Shown piece after piece: positions 27,686-36,476 of a stretch of DNA of 64,000 bases (positions are counted from its first letter, which is position 1; every line of letters starts with the position of its first letter). The translations under genes and the position numbers were made by a program. This stretch comes from Hyphomicrobiales bacterium (GTDB lineage: Bacteria; Pseudomonadota; Alphaproteobacteria; Rhizobiales; Xanthobacteraceae): the NCBI GenBank assembly GCA_017305715.1, contig JAFKKG010000034.1, positions 52,875 to 116,874 on the forward strand. Direction: 5' to 3'. The notes under the pieces are model-generated. The model saw nothing but the letters and a program-made list of their open reading frames with translations. It ran no database searches and was not told the DNA's origin.

Positions 27686-28069
27686 ATGGCATCGTCTGAA
27701 CACACCGTGGGTTTTGAACCGGCCGACCGGCTGGCGCAGGACCGCGAAAGCGTGCGCCGGCGCTTCTGGATCAAGCTGAAGCAGGTGGTGGCGAAACTTC
27801 CCTTCGCCGAAGACCTGCTTGCCGCCTACTACTGCGCATTCGACAAACAGACGCCGCGCCATGTCCAGGCGGCGCTGCTCGGCGCCATCGCCTATTTCGT
27901 GCTGCCGTTCGACTTCATCCCCGACATGCTGCCGGTGCTCGGCTTCACCGACGATGCCGCGATTCTCGCAACCGCGATCCGCATGGTCGCGGGCCACATC
28001 ACCCAGGAGCATCGCGATGCCGCACGCGCGGCGTTGCAGCGCGGCGTCGAGACGCAAGAGACGGAATAG
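27686..28069 (+). CDS. DUF1232 / YkvA-family membrane-associated protein
   Basis: A 127-residue protein. GAGGAG at 27672 selects ATG 27686 over an earlier in-frame codon. The family core is AALLGAIAYFVLPFDFIPDM followed by LPVLGFTDDAAILATAIRM, with the conserved aspartates in a hydrophobic hairpin (residues about 68-107). DUF1232 proteins are small inner-membrane proteins of unknown function. It converges on the broken TAXI gene across a hairpin repeat at 28081-28124. Confidence 0.88.
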   Translation: MASSEHTVGFEPADRLAQDRESVRRRFWIKLKQVVAKLPFAEDLLAAYYCAFDKQTPRHVQAALLGAIAYFVLPFDFIPDMLPVLGFTDDAAILATAIRMVAGHITQEHRDAARAALQRGVETQETE

Positions 28070-28080
28070 TCTGCGCGGTA

Positions 28081-28124
28081 CGTCATCCGTCCAGGCGCGC
28101 AAGAGCGCGCACGTCAGGATGACG
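28081..28124. repeat. Inverted repeat between convergent genes
   Basis: CGTCATCC (28081-28088) pairs with GGATGACG (28117-28124), and inside it GCGCGC pairs with GCGCGC around AAGA. It may act as a two-way 3' end for the DUF1232 gene and the TAXI remnant. Confidence 0.55.
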
Positions 28125-28136
28125 GAGCATCACGCC

Positions 28137-28832
28137 TTACTTCTGTTTCGATTCAACCTGCGCCCGCGCGTTTCGCTCGGTTTCCCAGGCCTGGAATTGC
28201 TTGAACAGCGTCTCGCGGTCGGCATCGGTCTTGATGGTAGCTGCCGCCGCCGGGCTTTCTTTCAGGAATTCATCGAACCGGGTACGTGCCACCGCTTCGA
28301 TGTTGTGGGACTTCAGCCATTGCTCGGCGACCGGCAGGCGTTGCCAATCGGGCAGCGGCGCCGATAGCGAGACTTCCTTCCATTTCGGATGGAAGGGCGG
28401 GTTCTGGAAGGTCGGAAACTTGGTGAAGAACGCATCCACGAACAGCGACAGTTTGCGGTAGCGTTCGGTGTTCGGCGCCCAATTATAGGCCGCCAGCACC
28501 GCCGGCACCGCGATGGTGTCGACGCGATCCTCGCCCGAAATCAGGTTCGGATAGTCCTTCGCCGAGAGGCTGGCGGGCGGATAATCCTTCTGCAGCGGTT
28601 TTTCGTAATCCACCGTCACCAGATGAAAGCGGTCGTCCTTGAACGTGCTCACGGACTTGTACGGCTTGCCGCCGCAAACGATCACGGCGTCGATTTCGCC
28701 GGCCTTCATTTTCTCGAGCGCAATGCGCCGGCTCGATATAGACCACCTTCTGCTTCATCCCGAGCCGTTCGAACACGGTCAGCGCGGTGACGAAGGTGCC
28801 GCCATTGGGCAGGTCGACGCTGATGGTCTTGC
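28137..28832 (-). pseudogene. TAXI-family TRAP solute-binding gene, 5'-truncated and frameshifted
   Basis: The minus strand encodes the C-terminal part of a TAXI receptor, but the gene is broken twice. First, the reading frame shifts near 28728: TVFERLGMKQKVVYIEP is in one frame, and the continuation RIALEKMKAGEIDAVIVCGG is in another. Removing one G in the run gccgg restores a continuous protein. Second, coding ends abruptly at about 28832, where IS630 transposase sequence begins on the other strand, so the signal peptide and first domain are lost. Roughly 230 codons remain, ending RAQVESKQK. A downstream ATG could give a 190-residue fragment, but it could not be exported. Confidence 0.85.
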
Positions 28833-29018
28833 CTTGATCTCAATCCGATCGAGCAGGTGTTCGCCAAGCTCAAGACCTTGCTCCGAAAGGCTGCCGAGCG
28901 AACCGTCGAAGCAACCTGGATGCGCATCGGCGCTCTACTGGACTGCTTCACGCCGCAGGAATGCGCCAATTACATCGCGAACGCCGGATACGCTTCAACG
29001 TGAAGAAATCATGCTCTA
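28833..29018 (+). mobile_element. IS630-family remnant (3' end of transposase and right end)
   Basis: Codons 28836-29003 encode the last 55 residues of an IS630/Tc1-type transposase: DLNPIEQVFAKLKTLLRKAA, which holds the final catalytic Glu of the DDE motif, then RIGALLDCFTPQECANYIAN and a TGA stop. About 15 bases after the stop, GAAATCATGCTCTA probably marks the right terminus, ending in the TA at which this family inserts. Everything left of 28833 in the element is gone. The remnant joins directly to the truncated TAXI gene, so a deletion followed insertion. Confidence 0.85.
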
Positions 29019-29120
29019 GTTGACGTAATCCAGAGAATTAAAATCGCATGTCATCAGCGCGCAATTGCTTTCGCTCATCGCCTCATCAAAGGCGCAAGGT
29101 GCGGGGCATGCCGGTCGCAC

Positions 29121-29156
29121 GAACGGGCCGCGTTTCGCGCGGCCCGTTCGATTTTC
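29121..29156 (+). terminator. Strong hairpin terminator without an obvious gene
   Basis: A perfect 12-bp stem (29121-29132 with 29138-29149) and a 5-base loop, followed by GATTTTC on the plus strand. No plus-strand gene other than the IS630 remnant lies just upstream. It is convergent to the quinone oxidoreductase gene that ends at 29202. Confidence 0.6.
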
Positions 29157-29201
29157 TGCATGCATCGGTCGTTCAGGACGGCTGCGATGTGCTGCGCGCG
29201 A

Positions 29202-30176
29202 TTACGGATGCAGGATCACCTTGCCCATCGCCTTGCGGCCGGCCAGCACTTTCAGTGCTTCGGCGGTTTGCGCCAGCGGGAAGGTGCGGTCGACATGCGA
29301 GGAGATCTTGCCCTCCGCGGTCCACTTCACCAGCTTTTCCAGATTGGCGCGGTTCTTCTCCGGGTTGAGCCGGGCCCAGGCGCCCCAGAACACGCCGCGG
29401 ATATCGCAGCCCTTGAGCAGCGCCAGATTGAGCGGGATTTTCGGGATGTCGCCGGCGGCAAAGCCGATCACGAGGAAGCGGCCCTCCCAGGCGGTGGAAC
29501 GCAGCGCGGCTTCGGCATAGGCGCCGCCGACCGGATCGAACACGATGTCGGCGCCCTTGCCATTGGTCAGCTTGCGCAGGCCTTCCTTCAAGTCTTCCTT
29601 GGCATAGTTCAGCGTCAGCTCGGCGCCGTGTTGTTTGGCGAATTCCAGTTTCTCATCCGACGAGGCGCAGGCGATGACCTTCAGCCCCATCAATTTGCCG
29701 AGCTCGCAAGCCGCAAGGCCGGTGCCGCCGGCCGCGCCCAGCACCGCGAGCGTCTCGCCCGGTTTTGGGCTGGCGCGATCTTCCAGTGCGTGCAGCGCGG
29801 TGCCGTAGATGATGAAGATTCCGGCGGCGCGGTCGAAATCCAGATTGTCGGGGATTTTCACGATCGAATTGGCCGGTAGCGCGATCTTTTCGCGCGCGCC
29901 ATTATGGCCGCAGGATGCGGCCACGCGATCGCCGACCTTCACCTCGGTGACGCCGGGACCGACGCTTTCGATCACGCCTGCGACTTCGGCGGATGGCGAG
30001 AACGGGAACGGCGGCTTGATCTGGTACTTGCCCTGGATCATCAGGATGTCGAAGAAATTCAGCGCCGCGGCCTTGATCGCGATCACGGCTTCGCCGGGGC
30101 CGGCCACCGGATCGGGCACGTCGGCGAGCACGAGATCGTCGGGTTGGCAATATTGCGAGCAGAGAATGGCTTTCAT
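29202..30176 (-). CDS. NADPH:quinone oxidoreductase family, zinc-free MDR
   Basis: A 324-residue medium-chain reductase starting at MKAILCSQYCQPDDLVLADV. The GroES-like half reads AALNFFDILMIQGKYQIKPP and GVIESVGPGVTEVKVGDRV, with no zinc ligands. The cofactor half has VLGAAGGTGLAACELGKLMG (AxxGxxG motif, about residues 147-166) and ASSDEKLEFAKQHGA. The end YGTALHAL and the GVFWGAWARLNPEKN block match the QOR/zeta-crystallin group. It should reduce quinones or enones with NADPH. It is divergent from the SDR at 30268, 91 bases away; both may handle unsaturated acyl or carbonyl compounds. Confidence 0.92.
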   Translation of the reverse strand: MKAILCSQYCQPDDLVLADVPDPVAGPGEAVIAIKAAALNFFDILMIQGKYQIKPPFPFSPSAEVAGVIESVGPGVTEVKVGDRVAASCGHNGAREKIALPANSIVKIPDNLDFDRAAGIFIIYGTALHALEDRASPKPGETLAVLGAAGGTGLAACELGKLMGLKVIACASSDEKLEFAKQHGAELTLNYAKEDLKEGLRKLTNGKGADIVFDPVGGAYAEAALRSTAWEGRFLVIGFAAGDIPKIPLNLALLKGCDIRGVFWGAWARLNPEKNRANLEKLVKWTAEGKISSHVDRTFPLAQTAEALKVLAGRKAMGKVILHP

Positions 30177-30267
30177 GGACACACCTGATTTTCGGACGCA
30201 CAAGGGAGGCAGGAAACGCTAGGTGCTTCTTGCCGGAATGACGGCCAATGAACAAGGGAGTGAAACA

Positions 30268-31107
30268 ATGTTTGAAAAAGGCCTGCTGGCGGGAAAGCGC
30301 ATTTTGGTCACTGGCGGCGGCTCCGGGCTCGGGGCGGCGATGGGGCGGCGCTTCATCGAGCTCGGTGCGGAACTGATCATCTGCGGCCGCCGGCTCGAAT
30401 TGCTGGAGGCGACCGCGGCGCAGATGCGCAGCGAATTCGGGGCCAAGGTGTCGGTGACGCCATGCGATATCCGCGACGGCGGCGCGGTCGATGCCATGAT
30501 GGATCGGGTCTGGCGCGAGGCGCCGATCGATGTGCTGGTCAACAATGCTGCCGCAACCTTCCTCGCGCAGACCGAGCATCTGTCGTTCCGCGCGGCGGAC
30601 GCGATCCTCGCCCCGACATTGCATGGCACGATGTATTGCACGCTCGCCGCCGGTAAGCGCTGGATCGGGGGCAACCATAAAGGCGTGGTGCTGAGCATTC
30701 TCTCGACCTCCACCATCACCGGCCGCGCCTTCACGGTGCCCTCGGCAATGGCGAAGTCCGCGATATTGGCCATGACGAAAAGTCTTGCGGTGGAATGGGG
30801 ACCGAAGGGCGTTCGCACGGTCGCGATCGCGCCCGGTGCGTTTCCGACGCCGGGTGCGTCGGGTCAGCTCCGGCCCGAAGGCCGTGACGAAGGCTGGGCG
30901 CACCGCAATCCGCTCGGCCGCGCCGGCGAGCATGGTGAGCTTGCCAATCTGGCGAGCTTTTTGGTTTCCGACCAGGCCGGCTACATCAATGGCGAGATGG
31001 TGGTGCAGGATGGCGGTTCCCATTTGCGCAGTTCCGGTGCCGAGGATCTGCTGCAATGGACCGACGCGCAGTGGCAGAAGCAGCGCGAGGGCCGCAGCAA
31101 AGGCTAG
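30268..31107 (+). CDS. SDR of the 2,4-dienoyl-CoA reductase type
   Basis: A 279-residue protein; GGGAG at 30256 selects ATG 30268. The cofactor loop is VTGGGSGLGAAMGRRF and NNAAATFLAQ follows. The usual catalytic Tyr-x-x-x-Lys is absent: the block FTVPSAMAKSAILAMTKSLA has Ser at the Tyr position with Lys kept. This matches eukaryote-type (DECR) 2,4-dienoyl-CoA reductases, which share the VPSA-x-AK motif and the GRAGEHGELANLASFLVSD ending. It probably reduces dienoyl-CoA in breakdown of unsaturated fatty acids with NADPH. No signal peptide. Confidence 0.85.
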   Translation: MFEKGLLAGKRILVTGGGSGLGAAMGRRFIELGAELIICGRRLELLEATAAQMRSEFGAKVSVTPCDIRDGGAVDAMMDRVWREAPIDVLVNNAAATFLAQTEHLSFRAADAILAPTLHGTMYCTLAAGKRWIGGNHKGVVLSILSTSTITGRAFTVPSAMAKSAILAMTKSLAVEWGPKGVRTVAIAPGAFPTPGASGQLRPEGRDEGWAHRNPLGRAGEHGELANLASFLVSDQAGYINGEMVVQDGGSHLRSSGAEDLLQWTDAQWQKQREGRSKG

Positions 31108-31273
31108 CCTCGCGCGAGCGATGCGGCAGGCGCAGCGCAGCCGTGGACACCACGGCTGCAACGCCCGTAACTGCCTTCCCAAAAAGGCATTTCCCGGTTA
31201 TCCATCATAAGCGGCGTGACGCATCGGGTCTTCTTTGCGGGCCATCTTCCAGTCACAATGATGAGGGAACCAG

Positions 31274-31918
31274 TTGTCCGTGCGGCAGATACTGACATCC
31301 CTTGTACTGAGTGCGTTGCTGTGTGGGGCTTGCGGCCTTGCGCAAGCGCAGTCGGCTGCGCCGAAGGGCGCGAAAGACGCGGCCAAACCGGCGCCGGCGC
31401 CGAAACCGGCCGCGGCTGCGAAGCCTGCTGCCAAGCCGGAGGCTGCCGCTGCGGCCGCCGCCGGGGGTGCAGAGCCGACGCTGATCGGCCAGTTCGGAAC
31501 CTGGGGCGCCTACACCGCGACGCCGAACGGCAAGAAGGTGTGCTTCGCGCTGGCAAAGCCGTCGTCGTCAAAGACCAATCCGCCGAATCGCCCGCGCGAT
31601 CCGGCCTATGCCTTCGTCTCGACGCGCCCGGCGGAAAAAGTCACCAACGAAGTCTCGATCATGATTGGCTACGCGCTGAAGCCGGGCTCGGAATCCTCGC
31701 TCGAGGTCGGCGGCTCATCCTATGCGATGTACACCCAGGGCGACGGGCTCTGGATCAAGAACGCCGCCGAGGAAGAGCGGATGGTCGAGGCCATGCGCAA
31801 GGCCGCTGATGTCACCGTCAAGGGCATCTCGGCCAAGGGTACCGAGACGACCGACGTCTTCTCGCTGAAGGGCCTCTCGCAGGCGCTCGACAAACTGGCG
31901 CAGGATTGCCGGCGTTAA
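31274..31918 (+). CDS. Invasion-associated locus B (IalB) family exported protein
   Basis: About 212-214 residues. TTG 31274 follows AGGGA by 5 bases; GTG 31280 is the alternative. A signal peptide ends near GLAQAQ. Residues about 28-65 are an Ala/Pro/Lys linker, then the IalB domain: GQFGTWGAYTATPNGKKVCF, then ATRP-like VSTRPAEKVTNEVSIMIGY, and a closing ALDKLAQDCRR. Family members are periplasmic, and in Bartonella one helps red-cell invasion; in free-living relatives the job is unknown. A hairpin follows before rlmN. Confidence 0.85.
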   Translation: MSVRQILTSLVLSALLCGACGLAQAQSAAPKGAKDAAKPAPAPKPAAAAKPAAKPEAAAAAAAGGAEPTLIGQFGTWGAYTATPNGKKVCFALAKPSSSKTNPPNRPRDPAYAFVSTRPAEKVTNEVSIMIGYALKPGSESSLEVGGSSYAMYTQGDGLWIKNAAEEERMVEAMRKAADVTVKGISAKGTETTDVFSLKGLSQALDKLAQDCRR

Positions 31919-31951
31919 CCTTCGTTTCAGCTCGAATCTGACGTATTTGGA

Positions 31952-31977
31952 GGCTTTCCAGCCGGCGCTGGAAGGCC
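31952..31977 (+). promoter_or_regulatory. Hairpin just upstream of rlmN
   Basis: GGCTTTCCAGC (31952-31962) pairs with GCTGGAAGGCC (31967-31977) around CGGC. It ends 13 bases before the rlmN start, which has no clear ribosome site. It may end the ialB-like message or limit rlmN translation; there is no long T-tract. Confidence 0.5.
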
Positions 31978-31990
31978 TATTTGATGGCCT

Positions 31991-33217
31991 ATGACCGACA
32001 CCATGACCAGTGCGACCGCGGCCCACTCCGGGGCAAACGCCCCTTTGGAAAAAATCCCGCTCGAAACCTATGTGGCACCGGCCAAGCCCTCGCTGATCGG
32101 CCTGTCGCGCGCGGAAATCGCCGACCGGCTTGGCGAGATCGGCGTTCTGCCGGCGCAGCGCAAGATGCGCACGCAGCAGCTCTGGCACTGGATGTATGTC
32201 CGCGGCGCCAGGGACTTCGACGCGATGACCAGCATTTCCAAGGAAATGCGCAGCACCCTCGTGCAGCACTTCACCGTCGACCGTCCCGAAGTGGTCGCCG
32301 AGCAGGTTTCCAACGACGGCACCCGCAAATGGCTGCTGCGGCTGCCGAGCGGCGATGATTTGCAGAAGGCGCATGAAGTCGAGTGCGTCTACATCCCCGA
32401 AACCGACCGCGGCACGCTGTGCGTTTCCTCGCAGGTCGGCTGCACGCTGACGTGTTCGTTCTGCCACACCGGCACACAGCGGCTGGTGCGCAACCTCACC
32501 GCGGGCGAAATCGTCGGCCAGATCATGGTGGCGCGGGATCGTTTGAACGATTGGGCCGATCGTGAAACCCCGACCGGCGGCCGCCTCGTCACCAACGTGG
32601 TGATGATGGGCATGGGCGAGCCGCTCTACAATTTCGACGCGGTGCGCGATGCGCTGCTGATCGCGTCGGACAATGAAGGCATCGGCATTTCGCGCCGCCG
32701 CATCACGCTGTCGACCTCCGGCGTGGTGCCGAACATCGTCCGCGCCGGCGACGAAATGGGCGTCATGCTGGCGATCTCGCTGCACGCGGTGCGCGACGAA
32801 TTGCGCAACGAGCTGGTGCCGCTCAACCGCAAATATCCGATCGCCGAATTGCTGCAAGCCTGCCGCGACTATCCGGGCTCGTCGAATGCGCGCCGCATCA
32901 CCTTCGAATATGTGATGCTCAAGGGCGTCAACGATTCCATGGATGACGCCAAGCTGCTGGTGAAGCTGCTCAAGGGCATTCCGGCGAAGATCAATTTGAT
33001 TCCGTTCAACCCGTGGCCGGGCAGCAAATATGAATGCTCGGACTGGGAGCAGATCGAAAAATTCTCCGAGTATATTTTCAACGCCGGCTATTCCTCGCCG
33101 GTACGCACGCCGCGCGGCCGCGACATCCTCGCCGCCTGCGGCCAGTTGAAATCGGAGACCGAAAAATTGTCCGCGCGCGAGCGGCAGGCGCTGCGCGCGA
33201 TGGCGATGACGGATTGA
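31991..33217 (+). CDS. rlmN: Dual-specificity 23S rRNA / tRNA adenine-C2 methyltransferase
   Basis: A 408-residue radical-SAM enzyme that makes m2A2503 in 23S rRNA and m2A37 in some tRNAs. The [4Fe-4S] motif is CTLTCSFC, with Cys151, Cys155 and Cys158, and the resolving Cys383 is in [10 protein letters not shown]. Other blocks: [19 protein letters not shown] at the N-terminus, [30 protein letters not shown], and [20 protein letters not shown]. Length is slightly above the E. coli enzyme because of an N-terminal extension of about 25 residues. It starts at ATG 31991; MTSATA at 32003 is a possible alternative. Confidence 0.96.
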   Translation: MTDTMTSATAAHSGANAPLEKIPLETYVAPAKPSLIGLSRAEIADRLGEIGVLPAQRKMRTQQLWHWMYVRGARDFDAMTSISKEMRSTLVQHFTVDRPEVVAEQVSNDGTRKWLLRLPSGDDLQKAHEVECVYIPETDRGTLCVSSQVGCTLTCSFCHTGTQRLVRNLTAGEIVGQIMVARDRLNDWADRETPTGGRLVTNVVMMGMGEPLYNFDAVRDALLIASDNEGIGISRRRITLSTSGVVPNIVRAGDEMGVMLAISLHAVRDELRNELVPLNRKYPIAELLQACRDYPGSSNARRITFEYVMLKGVNDSMDDAKLLVKLLKGIPAKINLIPFNPWPGSKYECSDWEQIEKFSEYIFNAGYSSPVRTPRGRDILAACGQLKSETEKLSARERQALRAMAMTD

Positions 33218-33230
33218 GATGGTAGCTGAT

Positions 33231-33325
33231 CCGTCATGGCCGGGCCTGTCCCGGCCATCCACGTCTTTATTCGGTCTTGGCAAGGCAAGACATCGATGCC
33301 CGGCACAAGGCCGGGCATGACGGTA
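33231..33325. repeat. Palindromic CCGGGC-type dispersed repeat
   Basis: Begins GTCATGGCCGGGCCTGTCCC and ends CCCGGCACAAGGCCGGGCATGACGG, so the outer ends are inverted. It is related to 57751-57835, 14975-15058 and 58978-59004. It lies between rlmN and the small membrane protein. Confidence 0.75.
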
Positions 33326-33363
33326 GACACAGTCGCGCTCGTGTCCTCGATGGAATTTGTTGC

Positions 33364-33855
33364 ATGGCGCTAATCGGCCGCTTCTTCGTCGTCCTGTTCG
33401 GCTTCCTGTTCGCCTGTCTGGCGGCGGGCGTCATCGTGATCGGCGCGGTGCTGTATCCCGAATTCAGCGATCTCGGCTCGGGGCCGATCGATCAGGGCGC
33501 GATCGATGTCGTGCTCGGGTTCGGCTTCATCTTCCTGTCGGGTTTTGCGCTGTTGCCTGCGCTGATCGTGGTTCTGATCACCGAGGCATTCTATATCCGG
33601 AGTATTCTGGCCTATGCGGTCGGCGGCGCGATCGTGGGCGCGGCCTGCTATCTTGGCCTCGTCCCGTTCGATCCCGCGACGATGCGTTTCGATGGCATCA
33701 TCCGCCGCCATCTCGAAATCATGACCGGGGCGGGCATCGTCGCAGGACTCGTCTACTGGATGATCGCCGGCCGCTCCGCCGGCGCCTGGCGCGAGCCACC
33801 AAGGCCGCTGCGCCCGCCACCGCCGCTGCCGGCCCATTCGCGGCCGCCCTCGTGA
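33364..33855 (+). CDS. Small integral membrane protein of unknown function
   Basis: A 163-residue protein starting at MALIGRFFVVLFGFLFACLA. Four hydrophobic segments are visible (residues about 4-30, 52-78, 82-105 and 116-140), with acidic residues between the first two. The end is a proline-rich tail (PPRPLRPPPPLPAHS). No family was recognised; similar proteins are annotated as hypothetical in Bradyrhizobium. It stands between a repeat and a second, palindromic region. Confidence 0.7.
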   Translation: MALIGRFFVVLFGFLFACLAAGVIVIGAVLYPEFSDLGSGPIDQGAIDVVLGFGFIFLSGFALLPALIVVLITEAFYIRSILAYAVGGAIVGAACYLGLVPFDPATMRFDGIIRRHLEIMTGAGIVAGLVYWMIAGRSAGAWREPPRPLRPPPPLPAHSRPPS

Positions 33856-33870
33856 TGCGCTGTTCTTCTT

Positions 33871-34018
33871 TCCCTTCTACCCTTGTGGGAGAAGGTGACG
33901 CGAAACGCCGGATAAGGGGTCTCTACCCGCAAACTCAATCTTGCCGCGGAAAGAGAACCCCTCACCCGTCTTCGCGTCGCGAAGCCACCCTCTCCCGCAA
34001 GGGAAGAGGGGAAAAGAG
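33871..34018. repeat. Dispersed repeat, CTCTCCC-type
   Basis: CCCTTCTACCCTTGTGGGAG at the left and CCCTCTCCCGCAAGGGAAGA at the right are related hairpin halves, with GCGAAACGCCGGATAAGGGG and CCCCTCACCCGTCTTCGCG between them. A second copy lies at 52363-52490. It fills most of the gap before the PAP2 gene. Confidence 0.75.
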
Positions 34019-34063
34019 GTCCGAGCCTTTCCATCTCCCATCCCCTCGGCTAAACCCCGCGCC

Positions 34064-34819
34064 ATGAACCGGACCGGACTTTTCATCGCGCTTGGGCTGG
34101 CGCTCATCATCGGATTGCTGTTCGGGATTTTTCCGGAACTCGATCTGAAGCTGGCGGCGCTGTTCTACGATCCCGCCACCAAATCGTTTCCGCTGAAGCA
34201 GGACTGGATCGCCGCTATCGCGCGCGACGCCGCGATGTGGGTTGCGTGGGCGCTCGCGCTGCCGGCGCTCGCCGCCATCGTCGTCAAGCTGGTGCGGCCG
34301 GACCGGCCGATGTTCATGCGTGCGCGCACCGCCGTGTTCCTGCTGGTCACCATGCTTCTCTCTGCGGTGTTTCTCACCAACCTCGCGTTCAAGAGTTATT
34401 GGGGCCGGCCACGGCCGGTGGTGGTGACGGAATTCAACGGGCCGCAGGAATTCGTGCCGTATTGGGACCCGCGCGGGACCTGCGGGCGCAACTGCTCGTT
34501 CTTCTCCGGCGAGGGGGCCACGGCCTTCTGGACTTACGCCCCGGCCGCGCTGACGCCACCGGCGTGGCGGCCGCTGGCCTATGCCGCAGCGACCCTGTTC
34601 GGGATCGCCACCTCGGTGCTGCGGATGGCGTTTGGCGGGCATTTCTTCACCGATGTCGCGGCCGCCGGCCTGGTGAGCTTTCTGGTGATCTGGCTGGTCC
34701 ATGGCTGGTTGTACCGCTGGCCGTCGACCCGGAAATCGGACGCCGAGATCGAGGCGACGCTGGCGCGACTGGCCCGGCCCTGGAACTGGCTGACCAGGCG
34801 CTCGCGCCAGGTGGGCTGA
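34064..34819 (+). CDS. PAP2-family membrane phosphatase
   Basis: A 251-residue membrane protein with about six hydrophobic segments. The phosphatase motifs are KSYWGRPRP (K-x6-RP), a variant second motif CSFFSGEGATAFW in place of PSGH, and RMAFGGHFFTD (R-x5-H-x3-D) near residues 189-199. The second motif lacks its usual histidine, having Glu instead; similar variants occur in rhizobial lipid phosphatases. It should remove phosphate from a lipid such as lipid A, undecaprenyl or phosphatidylglycerol phosphate. ATG 34064 is the likely start because the upstream open frame is repeat DNA. Confidence 0.88.
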   Translation: MNRTGLFIALGLALIIGLLFGIFPELDLKLAALFYDPATKSFPLKQDWIAAIARDAAMWVAWALALPALAAIVVKLVRPDRPMFMRARTAVFLLVTMLLSAVFLTNLAFKSYWGRPRPVVVTEFNGPQEFVPYWDPRGTCGRNCSFFSGEGATAFWTYAPAALTPPAWRPLAYAAATLFGIATSVLRMAFGGHFFTDVAAAGLVSFLVIWLVHGWLYRWPSTRKSDAEIEATLARLARPWNWLTRRSRQVG

Positions 34820-34869
34820 TTCGACCCGGACGGCGCCATTAAACGCGTGCCGACCAGCGCAAAGTTTGA

Positions 34870-36264
<1,395 letters not shown>

Positions 36265-36289
36265 GGGGCGCAAGAAACAGCTCCATCGT

Positions 36290-36408
36290 CGTCCCGGCGA
36301 ACGCCGGGGACCCATACCGCGTGATCTCTCGATAGGGCAGTGTAGGAGAGACTGCGTTCTGACAACGAAGACCTGTGGTTATGAGTCCCGGCGAACGCCG
36401 GGACGGAT
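36290..36408. repeat. Palindromic repeat after argG
   Basis: GTCGTCCCGGCGAACGCCGG appears at the left, and TGAGTCCCGGCGAACGCCGG at the right, in direct rather than inverted order, each itself a hairpin. GTCGTCCCGGCGAACGC-type elements are common between Bradyrhizobium genes. Confidence 0.7.
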
Positions 36409-36428
36409 TCGTTGATAGACATCGAACA

Positions 36429-36462
36429 AAAAATGGCCGGGATTGCTCCCGGCCATTTTCAT
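36429..36462. terminator. Bidirectional intrinsic terminator between argG and the OmpA gene
   Basis: AAAATGGCCGGGA pairs with TCCCGGCCATTTT around TTGC. On the minus strand six or more T follow, making a strong end for the OmpA-family gene; the plus strand gets ATTTTC. It lies 15 bases past the OmpA stop. Confidence 0.88.
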
Positions 36463-36476
36463 TCGTGGCTCTCGCC

